Assembly (NCBI GenBank): GCA_029817715.1
Contig: JARUPY010000606.1
Coordinates: 4,898,001 to 4,962,000, forward strand
Source of the DNA: Melastoma dodecandrum
Lineage: Eukaryota > Streptophyta > Magnoliopsida > Myrtales > Melastomataceae
Direction: 5' to 3'
Length of the DNA: 64,000 nt
This document shows positions 23,001 to 35,800 of this stretch, piece by piece. Every line of letters begins with the position of its first letter. Within the stretch, counting starts at the first letter, position 1. The position numbers and the translations under genes are program-made. The notes beneath the pieces were generated by a model. The model worked only from the letters and a program-made list of their open reading frames with translations, did no database searches and was not told the DNA's origin.

Positions 23001-24968
23001 TTAATTTGGACAGAATTGTCGAGCATTTTATTGGGATATTAACTGGACGAATAAAAATAAAAGGTGGACCCTTAATTTGAAAGGGCATCTCTAGAAGTAT
23101 ACCAGAATTATACTAATAAAGGCAGAGAAGAACTTGAAATTGCCAGTTTTAAGATAAATAAGGAAATAAATTATTTACCTTGTGGGTTTGATTTTCTCTG
23201 CTAGTACCTATCACTGGTCATTGGACAAGCTTTAAAGGATGTGCCGTCATAATTTTACATTCTTCCAATCTTAGTTTTCCCATATTTTTGTGCATAGGGA
23301 TGAACATTTATTGGCCAGGCTGACACATGTTTGAAGTTATGTGGAACATTTGTATTGTTTTTGCATGGATGTATGACAGTGACCCCTTAATCTTACTTTC
23401 TGGGACTTACTTAAAAAAAGGGTTTCTGGACGTAGGAGGAGCTTCCATGATATGACAGATGTAGGTGCTAGTGCTTAAGGTCAAACTGTGGGTCAATCCC
23501 TAGTTTAATCCCCTATGGAGTATATTCATTCCTGAAAAGTTCGGGGTATCTTAACAGAGGAACTTCCTCTTTTAGGGACACTGCTATGCTGTTTGCATCT
23601 CATCATTCGTCAATCCTTTTTTTACTTTGGTAATGGGGGATTCGGTACATAGAAATTTTTGTACAAAATACATAATCATCATTCCAAGACTATTCTAAAC
23701 ATGGAATATCCCTGTGCACAAAGGGAAGGGCAGGGGGGAAACTAAAGCTAGGAAAATTATCCTCGTAGCCATACTTGCTAATATTTGCCCCCCATGTGGT
23801 TCGTCTACCGCCTAGTATGGTTTATGGAGATCCTTCTGAGGTCAATGTCTTCCTCTATGTTTCTGTCGACCGTAGGTTTGTGGTGTTAATGTTGGCCTTT
23901 AGCCATTAAGGGACTGAACTGGTAAAGGTTCCCTTCGTCTGCTGTGGTATCGGGAATGCTCCCCATGTGACTTGAGCAAAAAGACAATCCTGATTATGTA
24001 TTGAACGCTTACGTTATCCAGTTCACATAGTGGGCATTATTTATCATGGGAGGTATTTCTGGCTTGGATTAGGTCCTTGGTTGGGAGTCTATTCCACCAT
24101 GCCAGCTAAATGCAAAGCTTTTGCTTCAGTAGGGTAGGCAGCCTCCATAACCATTTTAGATTTGATTCGCTGTGTTGCTGGGTAGTTAAGCTGCTCTGTT
24201 GGGCGACTGTGTTGCCTTGTGTTAATTCTAATAGCTCTGTTGGTTGAATCTGAGCAAGACCACAGTGGGGGCCTCTTGCTTTTTGAGTAGTTTCTGAAGC
24301 ACAGTAAATGATGACCTTTTTTATTTTATTACATCTTTTTTTGCAGTGCAAATGACGAAAATGAAGTTGCCTTATGCATCAAGGATTTGAAGGCGGTGAG
24401 CTTCTACCCCTCCATGGTATCGCTCTGGGTTACAGACTCTTTTGAGAGGAAGGCTGTGGAGAGGGATCTCCTCGCCAACCTTCTTGTTAACCTTACGAGG
24501 CCTCAACACAGCATGTTGAGCCAAGATCAGCTCATTAAGGGGTATGGACATTCATTTTACCTTTGGGAGAATTATTTGGTCGAAAACATCCAACTGGACT
24601 CTATCATTAACATTAGCGTTGATAAAACTGAAACCAGGTTTGAATCCGCGCTCCAGTGTTTGGAGGATGCAGTGAACGATGCCCCAAAAGCGCCGGAGTA
24701 TCTGGGCAGCATCTTTGGGAAAGCCATTGCGGAGGACACGGTTTCTTTGAGGGAGATAGGGAAGATAATACTCGAAGGAGGGGAAGAGCCGGGGGGGCTT
24801 CTAGAAGCTGGGCTCGCCGCGGTTATCCTCGAGAGCACGCTGGAAATGATCATGTCGTTGAAAGGGGAGACAGTTTTGGACGAGGTATGGAGGAACTCCA
24901 ACTTGCAGTCGGAGGAATTTCGACCGTCTGGTACCATTCGATCCAAGTTGTTGGGAAGATTCATGTAG
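17012..24968 (+). CDS. EIF4G: Eukaryotic translation initiation factor eIF4G, copy A
   Basis: Scaffold of the cap-binding complex eIF4F; it bridges eIF4E, eIF4A and eIF3. Exons in frame: 17012-17160, 17299-17444, 17558-17695, 17812-17876, 17956-18012, 18322-19632, 19766-22839, 24347-24541, 24638-24968, about 1821 aa. The N-terminus MSFNQS, the RSFKKSG junction and QFGSISPGFMNGM with the following ARTSS..PPNLDEQ are typical of long plant eIF4G. The eIF4E-binding motif YSRDFLL (Y-x4-L-phi) is near residue 1006. MIF4G spans about 1195-1420 (KAILNKLTPQNFEKLF onward), and MA3 runs from about 1635 to the end. It starts with a conserved leader intron. It faces a second full copy (29885-37465). The intron 22840-24346 is about 640 bp longer than its counterpart. 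No disabling lesion seen. Confidence 0.93.
23610..24275. other. Extra intron segment in eIF4G copy A
   Basis: The introns of the two eIF4G copies align before about 23610 (GGACACT followed by TGCATCTCATC-like sequence) and after about 24275 (TTTGAGTAGTTTCTGAAGC). About 0.65 kb in copy A has no counterpart in copy B. I see no clear terminal repeats, so it may be an insertion in A or a deletion in B. Confidence 0.5.
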
Positions 24969-25251
24969 GGGTGGTTGGAGGGGAGAGTTTAGGGTTACGT
25001 TTTGTTTCCAGGCACAATTTTTTTCTCTGTGCCTGAAAAAACCGCCAAGGGTTTGGAACATTTTAATGCAATTTTACTCCGTTCTGTCTCTCTTTATCGG
25101 AGGAAGAAACTTCAACCCCCTCTGTTTTGGTAAGTCCTGCAATAGTTTCAATTTCAGTAAAATATTTTCGTCGATATTATTTGTTGTCAATTCTGAAGTG
25201 ACCTTTAATACTTTGAAATAGAAAATTCATAGACATACTCCAACTCATTAC

Positions 25252-25680
25252 CTATAATTTACCTTCTCCTATCGTTTCCTCTTCTTCGTCGTTAACTACG
25301 TCGCATTCAATGTCGTCGTCACGTGGTTCATCATCCGTGTTTTTTTGCATATGACCAATTTTATAATATTTCATTCCTCGTCTGCCTGACATAAACAACC
25401 CCATTTTAATCGATTGACCAAAATCACTATCCTCAAAACTCCACCCGACAAAGAGGTACTTGTATAAATATCGTCCCAATACATCATGATCCCGAATAAT
25501 ATATACTTCTTGAATGTTTCTTGGGTTTGCAAATGCAAACTCTGTCACCTGTCTTTTTCTATTTATGCAACTACTATCATAAGATTGTAATATGAATGAC
25601 AAATCTCCAACATCTTCTCCTCGTTTATGTTTCATTACTCGACATTTGTTACCTTTTAAATCACATACCCAAGTATTCAC
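25252..25680 (-). CDS. Unrecognised open reading frame, 142 aa
   Basis: The frame reads from an ATG at 25680 and is rich in charged residues. It contains segments such as NTWVCDLKGNKCRV, YLYKYLFVGWSFEDSD and an acidic C-terminal stretch (DDEPRDDDIECDVVNDEEEE). The amino-acid composition looks protein-like, and the frame stays open upstream of the ATG for a short distance (YDPIKRIKLYV). It lies between the end of eIF4G copy A and the hAT element. I do not recognise the family. A fragment of a transposon accessory gene or a degraded host gene is possible. No splice partner could be assigned. Confidence 0.3.
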   Translation of the reverse strand: MNTWVCDLKGNKCRVMKHKRGEDVGDLSFILQSYDSSCINRKRQVTEFAFANPRNIQEVYIIRDHDVLGRYLYKYLFVGWSFEDSDFGQSIKMGLFMSGRRGMKYYKIGHMQKNTDDEPRDDDIECDVVNDEEEETIGEGKL

Positions 25681-26217
25681 ATATAATTTAATTCTCTTAA
25701 TAGGATCGTAATCATAATTGACGTCATCTTTACCTTAAGTACATTACTATTTTCAAATATCAGTAAGTCTATAAACAAAAAAACATCGTAATAATAAATA
25801 TGCGCTCGTTTGAATTTAAGGAAATCATGTACAATTAAAAACCTCCAACTTCACAATTATTAAATATTAAGAAATTTCGAGACACTTCAAAATAACATAA
25901 TCTTGGAAAAACTACATTTCGATGTTGACCATCAAACTATTCGATTCTAAGTCCAAAACCTAAATAATTATCAAATTTAAACTTAACCCTCGAAAGGGCG
26001 ACAGCACCAACAGGAGGAGGACATGAGCTGGCTGAGCGTGTTCCACGAGCGCCGAGATGATAGTCAATGGAGAGAGGACGACTGCAACGATGTTAGGGGT
26101 TTGGACGGGGGTTAGGGCGTGTTGGAGAGAGGTTGGAGTTCGTGATTGGGACGGAGGAGAAGGGAAGCAAAGTTGGGAATGGCGATGAGAGAGGGTTGAG
26201 TGTCCCGGGTTGGAGAC

Positions 26218-29200
26218 GACAATGGGAAAGGTGCAGCGTCGGGCCTTGGGGACGGGAGAGGGCTGGGTATTCGGCATTGGGACAGGGATAGGATATCGAG
26301 TTGTGTATATTTTGTACCCGAACCATTGTTATCGGGTTCATAACTTTCGACCCAAACTATTAATCCGAATAAAAATATTTTTTTCAAAACCGAACCGATT
26401 TTTTTGGTTCGGTTCGGTTCGGGACCCGATAAAATTATAAAACATAAATCACTTTATAAAAATTTTAACTTACCATTCTGAAGTTCAAAAATTTCGACAT
26501 ACAGTAGTTTCCAGATTTGAAAACAAAGAAGGGTAATTACAAAAAGTCTAATTTCATGTAACTTTAAAATTTCAGCCTAGTTTAATACACAAAATTCACG
26601 TGGGCTTGTGCGACAATATATTCCACTTGCATAACCTATATTCGTTGAAAAGAAAAATATTAATTATATAAGATATGATTATAAAAAATAAATACTATCA
26701 TACTTACATTGAATAAATCTCTTCAAATTACTCCTCAATGTTAAAATAAGAATCGGCATTTTCAGACAAATCTAAAAAAGGAAAAAGATAATTATATTAT
26801 CAGTTAATATAAACTGATAAAGAATAAAAGCATTTGAATATATGAAAGTTACCAGACTTACCCATTTCAAAAGCTTTTAATTCTTCAGAATATTCATCAA
26901 TCGAAAACAATCCAGCTTGTCTACTTCGCAACCAATTTTGAGCACATATAAGAGCTTCCGCTGTCTTAGGAGACAACGAACTACGAAATACATTGATGAC
27001 TCGTCTTCCTGTACTAAAAGCAGACTCGGAAGCAACGGTCGAAACGTGAATAGCTAAAACATCTTGTCCCATCACAGATAAAACTTGATATCTAGAAGAG
27101 CTTATTTTCCACCAATCCAAAATGCTAAAATCTAAGCCAAAAGAAGTTTCACAAGCTTCAGCCAAATACTTCTCCAACTCAGATTTTTCTTTAACATTTT
27201 CATTTCCTGCTTGTTTCAAATACATTGCAGTCATTATATCTAAAGATGTATCAATGGATGTTTCACTTAAGTTTAAGTTATTTTGTGTATGCGAAATAGT
27301 TTTGATAAGAATATTATTATAGTGATCAAATAATGCTCCAAGTGTCGCATCTACTTTCTGTAACAACTCTTTCGCTTTTTCTTCTTCATAGAAAACACCA
27401 ACAGCCCATTTAACATATTTCAATTTATGCCTAGGATCTAATATTATAGCTATGAATAACATAATATTAATGTTGTTCACATTACCCCAATATTTTTCAA
27501 ACTTAAGCTTCATCCTTTTAGCCATTGAAAGTAGACCCATATCTTCATCCGAACAATATTTATTAATCATCATGCCAATACCAAAAATCTCATTCATATA
27601 ATAGTTAGTAGTTACATAAGATGAACCAGAAATTTTTAAAGTTGCATTATAAAACAACTCAAGAAATAATAGAATATCACGAGCATACTTCCAATCATCA
27701 TAAGTAGGGACTCCTTTTATTCTATTAAGTTCGTCAATGAACTTGTTTTCATGAATCTCCATTATGTCAAAAATCTTTTGAAACTTCAAAGCTGAATCAA
27801 TCATCATAAAAATAGAATTCCATCTTGTCTCAGCATCCAAGCATAACAAACCTTTATGCTCAACTTTCTCGCTTTTAACATATGTCATAAACTTAGCAAA
27901 TCGTGAGGGAGAAGATCTTACATAACGAATTGCACTCCGAATTCTTATAATAGCATCATCTAATTCCTTTAACCCATCTTTAACAATCAAACTAAAAATG
28001 TGAGCGCAACATCTCATATGAAGATATTCACCTTTCAAAATAAGTGTATCTCGATGTTGAAACCTTCTTTTCAAATATTGAATACAAAGATCATTCGAGC
28101 TAGCATTATCAACAGTTAAACAAAAGATTTTACTAATACCCCAACTAGCCGAACATGACTCAATAGCTTTACCAATTATTTATCCTGAATGCCAGAAATC
28201 GGACAAAAATTTAATATTTTTTTTTGTAAAATCCAATTAGCATCAATAAAATGAGCTGTCAAACACATATAATTTAAATTTTGACATGATGTCCATATAT
28301 CTGTTGTAAGACTAACCCTCCTTGGCATTTCAGAAAAATATTTTTTCAATTTTGTCTTTTCATCCGAATAAATATTGATAATGTCATTTTTCAAGGTATT
28401 TCGACAAGGAGCAATAAATTCAGGTTGTACAGAGGCCATAAATTGTCTAAATCCTTCATTCTCTACATGCTTAAAAGGTAATTCATCCAATATAAACATT
28501 AAAGCAAGGGGCTCTTCTACTTGCAGTTTGGTCAAACTTCCATATTTTATTATTAGAAGAACTTTTAATAGATGGGAAAGATATGCTAGTCTGACTTTTT
28601 TCTTTATTATTAAGGTTCTTCTTACATCTACCAAGATGTGCATGAAGCGTGCTAGTTCCAATTGTACTATTTGCACAAAAATCTTTTGAATTAGCACGCT
28701 GATTATTTTGTTCATCGGAATGCAATATATCAAAATGTTCCCAAACAAATTACCTTTTTTTCCTCTTAGTTTTACTAACTGGTTGGCCTTGTTCCAGAGG
28801 AATATGGGTTGATTGCATCGAATCGGGTTGACTAGTAGCATCGGCACCACATCCATCTTCACCCGGATGTGAATTGATTTCTACATTCGACATAAACAAA
28901 AAATTTTTACAAATTCAAATTTAAAATCGAATCTCAGTTCAAAATATGCTCTAATCAAAAGTTCGAAATGATCTCGGGTTCGTGTTCGTACCTTGATCAC
29001 GACTTTGATTCATTGAAACTTAGGGATAAAAGGAACTTGAAGAAATTGGTGTTGCTGGATTCGAAGAAGTGGGTGTGTGTAGCTTGGCTGCGCAATTGGG
29101 ATAAGGGAGCGGAGGCGGAAGGGATGAAAAAAAGTAGGGTTTTTTTCCTTTATATAGTCATTACTTACAATGACAAAAATAACCCTAGTTATTGGGTTTT

Positions 29201-29380
29201 TCGGGTCAAATCGAACCCATTAAACTATAATGAGAAAAACCGAAAAAAAAACCGAACCGAAATTAAAATATTAAAACCAAACCAATAAAATCAAAAAAAC
29301 AAAAAATCTGAAATTATCGGTTTGGTTTGGTTCGATTCGATTTGAATTATCGGATTATCGAATTTTATTGTCACCCTTAG
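26218..29380 (-). mobile_element. hAT-type DNA transposon (RICESLEEPER/ZBED-like), decayed
   Basis: A minus-strand hAT transposase occupies 26.8-28.9 kb. Its flanks carry T/A and GGTTCGGTTCGG-rich sequence (about 26390-26430 and 29230-29370) in inverted arrangement. The right end reads ATTGTCACCCTTAG, in reverse a CTAAGGGTGACAAT terminus as common in plant hATs. The left limit is uncertain. TTGGAGAC (26210-26217) before GACAATGGG and TCGGAGAC (29381-29388) on the right would be an 8-bp target duplication with one mismatch, but the left terminal repeat is then largely lost. Confidence 0.6.
26800..28862 (-). pseudogene. hAT transposase, frameshifted
   Basis: The long part (26800-28074) covers the RNase H-like core and the dimerisation domain. 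Visible marks are HMRCCAHIFSLIVKDGL, ETRWNSIFMM, LDPRHKLKY and the C-terminal hATC block with VSTVASESAFSTGRRV. The N-terminal part (28176-28862) continues the family pattern (LTTDIWTSCQNLNYMCLTAHFID) in another frame after a short gap near 28080-28170. The BED-type zinc finger segment (STLHAHLGRCKKN) lies in yet another frame, about 28610-28725. At least two frame changes therefore separate domains that belong to one protein. This copy should not produce an active transposase unless an intron explains one shift. Confidence 0.8.
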
Positions 29381-29884
29381 TCGGAGACATATTCGGGTTT
29401 TTGGCTCGAAGTAGATGAGCCCGTAATTTAGCAAATTAGATATTTACCGTCGCAAGTTGCGCTTCTAAAACGCAATTTGATTTTAAGAGTAAGACACGAG
29501 AACCACGACATTCAATTAATCATCTTAATTTTCTTAAATAATTTAAAATCGCGATTGTGAATCACTGAAACACGTCAGATTCTAAATCAAGATTTTTGGA
29601 AAATATATCTTTTTTTAATTTTTAAAAATCACAAAGTCGCGAACCTCGACTTGGGGCAGTAAATTCGGGCAGACAACGGGTGGGTGGGTAATGGATAAAT
29701 TAATTAAATTAAATAAATCCTGGATTCCCCCATCTCTCTCACCGCCAGGGTCTTCAAAACAAATTTCATCAAAACTTAAACCATCACGTCACATTCTCCC
29801 CCCTTTCCTTAATACACACAGAAGAGACAGATGAGAGAAAAAGGATGAAAAATTGTGCCAATAATTAGACTTTTAACCCCATCA

Positions 29885-32800
29885 TCATCCCTCTATCAGC
29901 CCCCCTCCCCCCCACATGAATCTCCCTAACAACTGGGAACGAATGCGATCCGATGGTCGGAAATCCTCCCCCCGCAACTTGGAGCTCCTCCATGTTTCCT
30001 CCAAAACTGTCTCCCCTTTCAGCGACATGATCCTCTCCAACGTGCTCTCGAGGACAACAGCGGCAAGCCCAGCTTCTAGCAGCCCCCCAGGCTCTTCCCC
30101 TCCTTCGAGTAATATCTTCCCTATCTCCCCCAAAGAAACCGTGTCCTCCGCGATGGCTTTCCCAAAGATGCTGCCCAGATACTCGGGCGCTTTTGGGGAA
30201 TCGTTCACTGCATCTTCCAAACACTGGAGCGCCGATTCAAACCTGGTTTCATTTTCATCAGCGTTACTATTAAGATGGAGAGCAGTCAAAATAATTCTCC
30301 CAGCAAATTTCCATACCCCTTAATGAGCTGAACTTGATTCAATATGCTGTGTCGAGGCCTCGTAAGGTTAACAAGAAGGTCGGCAAGGATATCCCTCTCC
30401 TTTGCCTTCCTCTCAAAAGAATCTGTAACCCAAAGCGATACCATGGAGGGGTAAAAGCTCACCGCCTCCAAATCCTTGACGCATAAAGCAACTTCGTTTT
30501 CATCTTTTGCACTGAAAAAAGAAATAAATAAAATAAAAAGGCCATCATTTACGGCGCTTCAGAAACTACTCGAAAAGCAATCATGAGAGGCACGACGACA
30601 TGCAGAGAACAACATAGTGTCCCTAGAAAAAGGAATTTCTCCTTAAAGATACCCCCAACCCCCTAGGGAATGAATATACTCCCATAAGGGATTAAACTAG
30701 GGATTGACCCACAGTTGATGTTAATAACTAGCACCCACATCTGCCATATCACGGAAGCTCCTCCTACCCTCTGGGAAGAGGGTTCACTGTCATGCATCAA
30801 ATCTACCACAAATGTTTTGTAAGAATTCCAAAAATGCGTCAGGCTGACCGACAAAATCAATTGTCCCCAAGCACAACAAATATGAGACAACTAAACTCAC
30901 AATAGTGCTTGCTTTCAACATCTTCCAACGACCAGTGATAACACTAGCAGAAAAAGATAAAAACACAAAGTTCCTTATTTTCACCAGAACAGCTAACAAT
31001 TTCAATTTCTTCTGTGCCTTTATTAGTATAATTCCAGAAGACTTATAGAGCAATGAGAAAAATCCCCAGGGTCATTGTCTTCAAGATGCCCTTTCAAAGT
31101 TAATAGTTCAACACTTCTTTATACTAACTTCAGTTAATGAATTCCAAAGCAGCCATGAGTTTGCAACAAAATCTCATCCAAGAAAATATCCTCTAATAAA
31201 ACTTTTGGTAGTTCCGCCTGAGGAAAACAAGTCACAAAAAAGCCGCAAGTCTCGAGAAAAATGCCTACATGAATTTAAGTATCTAATAGTGTGAATTCCT
31301 GGAGCTAGGGGCAAAAACCTTTTATTTTACTATTGATATATACAGAAAAAAATTGGGAAAAGAAAGTCGAAATATGGCACCTGTAAAATTCTCTGATAGC
31401 CGCAATGGACTTATCTCGCAACCTCTCTTCAGGCCCCTTTGAGCACGAGAGATCACTGTCGAGACCTTGTGATGATGGAGAAGTGGCCACACCAGAGCTG
31501 TTGCCAGGATCAGGCATCCTATTTTGATTGTAAGAAGGGCAGCCCTGAAAATTTTCAGTCAACATCGTAGTATCTGTCCCAGAACCATGCCCTATATTCT
31601 CCCGAAAACTCAAACCACTCAGGCCACCTCCTGATCGTTGTGAGTCCACAATCCTGGATGAGTCAGTTGTTGAACTTAACACCGATGACTGTTGTCCTCT
31701 GAAAGACATTCCCTTGCCAAGACCACCTTGGGGACCCAATGTTATGGAAGAGTCATCTCCCATATGCCTTTGGGGCAAAGGAACTGTGAGGGGCCTGGCC
31801 TGAAAAGACTGACTTTCACCAAATCGGACATCCTGACTGCCAATGCCATAACCCCGAACCTGTGAACCACGGAGTCCCCCAATATGAGAAGCTGGGGACG
31901 ACAAAACATTTGAAACTCTGGGAGAAAAGTCCATCGGCATAGTCCTCCTGGCAGAAGGATTGGTGGCCGGAGACCGACTACCCAGCCGGCCAACCTGAGC
32001 ATGTCTTTCTTGAGCTGCATCCCGGTGTACCTCCTCGATCTTCTTAGGCCCTTCTACTTTCCTTCTCTGCTGCCATTTTCTTTTTCTTAACTCGATGGAA
32101 TCCTTTAACATGAACCTAACCCTCGAAGAAAGACTCATTTCGTTTGACAACATCTCCATCCTCTCAAAATATGCATCAATATGATCCCGTGCTTTTGGAT
32201 GATCGATCATCTCGCCAATTGTACTCATTAATTTGCACAAAGCCTCGATATCTTCCTCGTGCGGGGTCTGATGCTGACCCAAAAGCTTCTTTATGCATTC
32301 GTGCATTATTTTTTCCGTCAGCATCTTCTTCTTGTACAGCTCTCCTATAAATCTTATATTACCCAGCATTCTTCTCCGTGCCTTTACTCTCTTTTCCTCC
32401 CTTCCTTCTTCGGACAATTTAGCCTCCCCTTCATCATGAACTTTATCGGCTTCCTCCTGTTCTCTTTCCCCTCTTTCAAATTCTTCTTGGCACTTATTCA
32501 AAAGCAATCTTCTAAAAGTTATCTTCTCGTTATCGTCACTAAGATCAGGTAATTCTTGGGAAAGATGGCGGCACAAATCAGCATACATCTCACAAAATGT
32601 CGGCTCCATTAAAGCTTTATCAAAGATCTGGGAAATAAGGCCCTTTAGAGTGACAGCATTGTCAATATTAACCGCTTTCACTTGCTCAAACAATTTCTCA
32701 AAATTTTGAGGGGTCAGCTTGTTTAAGATGGCTTTCAGCTGTCTTTGCTTTGCTGCTTCTTCATCGGTGACTTTACCCACTTCATATTTCTTTTCAGCTT

Positions 32801-35800
32801 TGTGCATTGCCTGCAATGGTGCATATGGAGAAGGAATCAAGCCCTTGTGCTGGAAACCTGCAGCTCGCTGCCACCGGTCAGAATCAGGGCTGTTTCTCAC
32901 AAACCCTCCTTGAGATCCTAGCGATTGCATTGCTCCTGGCAGTCCGCCGATATAGGGAACATGAGTCTGAACTAGAGGACTTCTTAGGACACCATGATTA
33001 CCTCCATGGCCAGGTTGGAAACCCATGTTCATCCCAAAACCAACTTCTATATGCATATTTTGCCCTACATTAAAATGGGCAGGCTGTTTATTCCATCTTT
33101 CATCCTCATTCAAGTTACTTAAACGGCGATCAAGACGAGGTCCCCCACTTTGTCTATCAACTCTTCCCGGTGCATGGTGTGAATCCCGAATTGGAACAGA
33201 AGAAGAATTGAGAGAGGGGATAAAGGCCTCAGCAATGTCAGATGTGACAACAAAATTTTTAGGAAGCGTAGGACACTTGTCAACAAAATTCAGAAGAAAA
33301 TCTCTGGAATATTTCTTTGCAGCAACAGAACCAGTTTGAACATCAGTTGCAGACGTTTCACCCAACTGCCGTGCATTTGCCGACTCTAGCTTTGGGGTCG
33401 AAATGTCAGCGACATCCTCCCAATCATCTGGCTCAGCTTTACTTAGGTCACTGTCCTCACTAACCACAGATCCTTCTCCACAAGCTTCAGCTGACATTTT
33501 CTTCAAATCATTGTCATGGGAAGTCATTTCTTTATCTTGACATTCAACAATTTCTTTATTATCCTCTGGACCTTTATATGCCAAATATAAATCAGAAGTT
33601 GCCCCAGCAGCATCAGCTTTTTGGAGAATCTCCTTTCTCTTTTTCTTTCCTTTAGATGCCAAATTTCTACCCTTCATTGTATCTAAAGCTGAATTTTCTT
33701 TCAAACCTGCCGCATGAAGCACACCTGAACTCCCCACCTCGTTCTCTGAGTTTTCCTTATCACATAGATTGGTGGTCTTTTCAGGAAGGTTGACTTTAGC
33801 ACCAGCAGCACATTCCATCACAACTTTAGATCCTGTAGTAATCCCATCAGTAGTAAATGTATCTGTATACGAAGGGCTATCACTAGCAGAGGAGGATGAA
33901 ACAACGGTGCATGGAATGGATCCTGAGATTGCAGAGTTCGAAGAACTATCAACTCCCTTATCATGATTTATACAAAAATACTGTTCATTTGCATCACTTT
34001 TAAGAGTTTGACTTTCAAATGCACGTTTATCCTTCTCAAAAACCTGCAGAGACCTTACTTCACCATCTGTTTCCCTAACACTTCCTGAATACTCCAAGGA
34101 GACCGAACAAATTTCAGATTGATCAGCTGACTCCTCAAGCTTTTCAGAAAGATGGATGTGCGTTTGTTCTGCTTCAGCAACCATATCACTTAACAGCTCC
34201 CCTGTTATATTTGGGTCATCTGCTTTAGAATCTTCATGGTTCGCTGGAGTTGCAAGAGCAGTGCCTTCGGTACCATTTGAAGCAACAGAGGAATTGCTGA
34301 TAGTGGAAGAAACCAATACAGTTACAGCAGCGGCTTCAGTATCCTTTAAGTCCTCCTGGGAATTGCCTGTTCTCGATGGTGAAGTGAGCACATGGCTGCC
34401 AGACATACTTCCCAGATCCTCACAAACCTGTTGAAAGAATGCGAAACCATCAGTCATTCAATAATTCAAAAAAATCGTGCGTTTGTACTGTGTAGCACAG
34501 TGCTACCTGAATCCTGATACACTTTTTTGTTCTTGACTGTATAATTTACCAATTAAAAATAATCAACTGCTCCAACCATTCAAAACTTTCACAGACGTTA
34601 TTGAGAGATAGAAATGCTACAACCTATAGTGAATACAGAGTAAGAGTACCTTAATCTCAGATTTAATGAGATCATTATCACCATGAGTCATTTTCCCCTC
34701 CTTCAGATTTGACAGCATTAGGTCATCTCTCCTGCCTCCAAAATCAGTAAACGCTTTTGAAAATGACTTGGCAGGACCTCCGTCAGCAACCGCAATCCTT
34801 ATAGTAGGACTGTCACCCGATATGCTAACAGCAGTAGAAGCAGGGGTAACTCCTTCAACTTTTCCATGTAATGACCCAGTAGACAATGCTTCACTTACAG
34901 ATTTATGTTCCGACAAAGTGTCTATGGGACAAATACAAGAATCAGAAGGAGAACCTGCATAATTTCTGGAAACTCTAGATGGTTCAATAATTTCTACTGT
35001 AGCTGACACTTTGGGAGAAATATCCATTAGATTGTCTCCGGCAAGACCAGTCTCCTGCTTCATCGTTCCCTGGGCCACAACTGAATCAGACCGTGTCTTA
35101 TCATGTGCATGATCCAGGCACACTGACTCCAAAGCTCCACTCACTGAGCCCCCACCCTTGATATTTGACACCAATGTATCCTGAGCGTTTTCCATCTGTA
35201 TAGTTTGTGGTCCTTGGCTTGCATTATGATGAAACCTGGGTGCTTGAGGAGTTATCTGACTGCTTGCAAGAGGAACAGAACTTGTTGCCGGAGAGTATAT
35301 AGGGCCTTGACCATAACTATGATAAAAATTGACAGAAGGATTGGCCGAGTACGATGCAATCGGCTGTGATTGAGGTGGGAAGTTTAAATGTGCACGAGTA
35401 GCTAGTGGACCATCTGCAAAAGTATCCATCCTTTCATCAAGCCTGACTTCTTGACGCGTATCTGGATGAGTAATTTTAACTAATGACTTGCGAGGCCCGC
35501 CAAATTTTGGAACTTGGGGCGATGAGTATGTACTGACACCCATACCCAAATTTCCCATCTGAGGAGGCAGTTGTGAACTTAATTGAGCCCCAAAATTCAA
35601 TCCTTGAACCTGATGCATTATTGCATGAGGTTGCAGGGCATGGGGTTGAAGACCAGGAACAAATATCTGCTGCTGTACACCACGTGGAGCATTGGCAACC
35701 GATATAGGAATCGGAAGAGGTATTGGAAACTGCATGGGAGTTGCTGTTGGACCTTGAGACTGGATTTGCTGGTTTTGTCCACCAAACTGCAAAGGAACGG

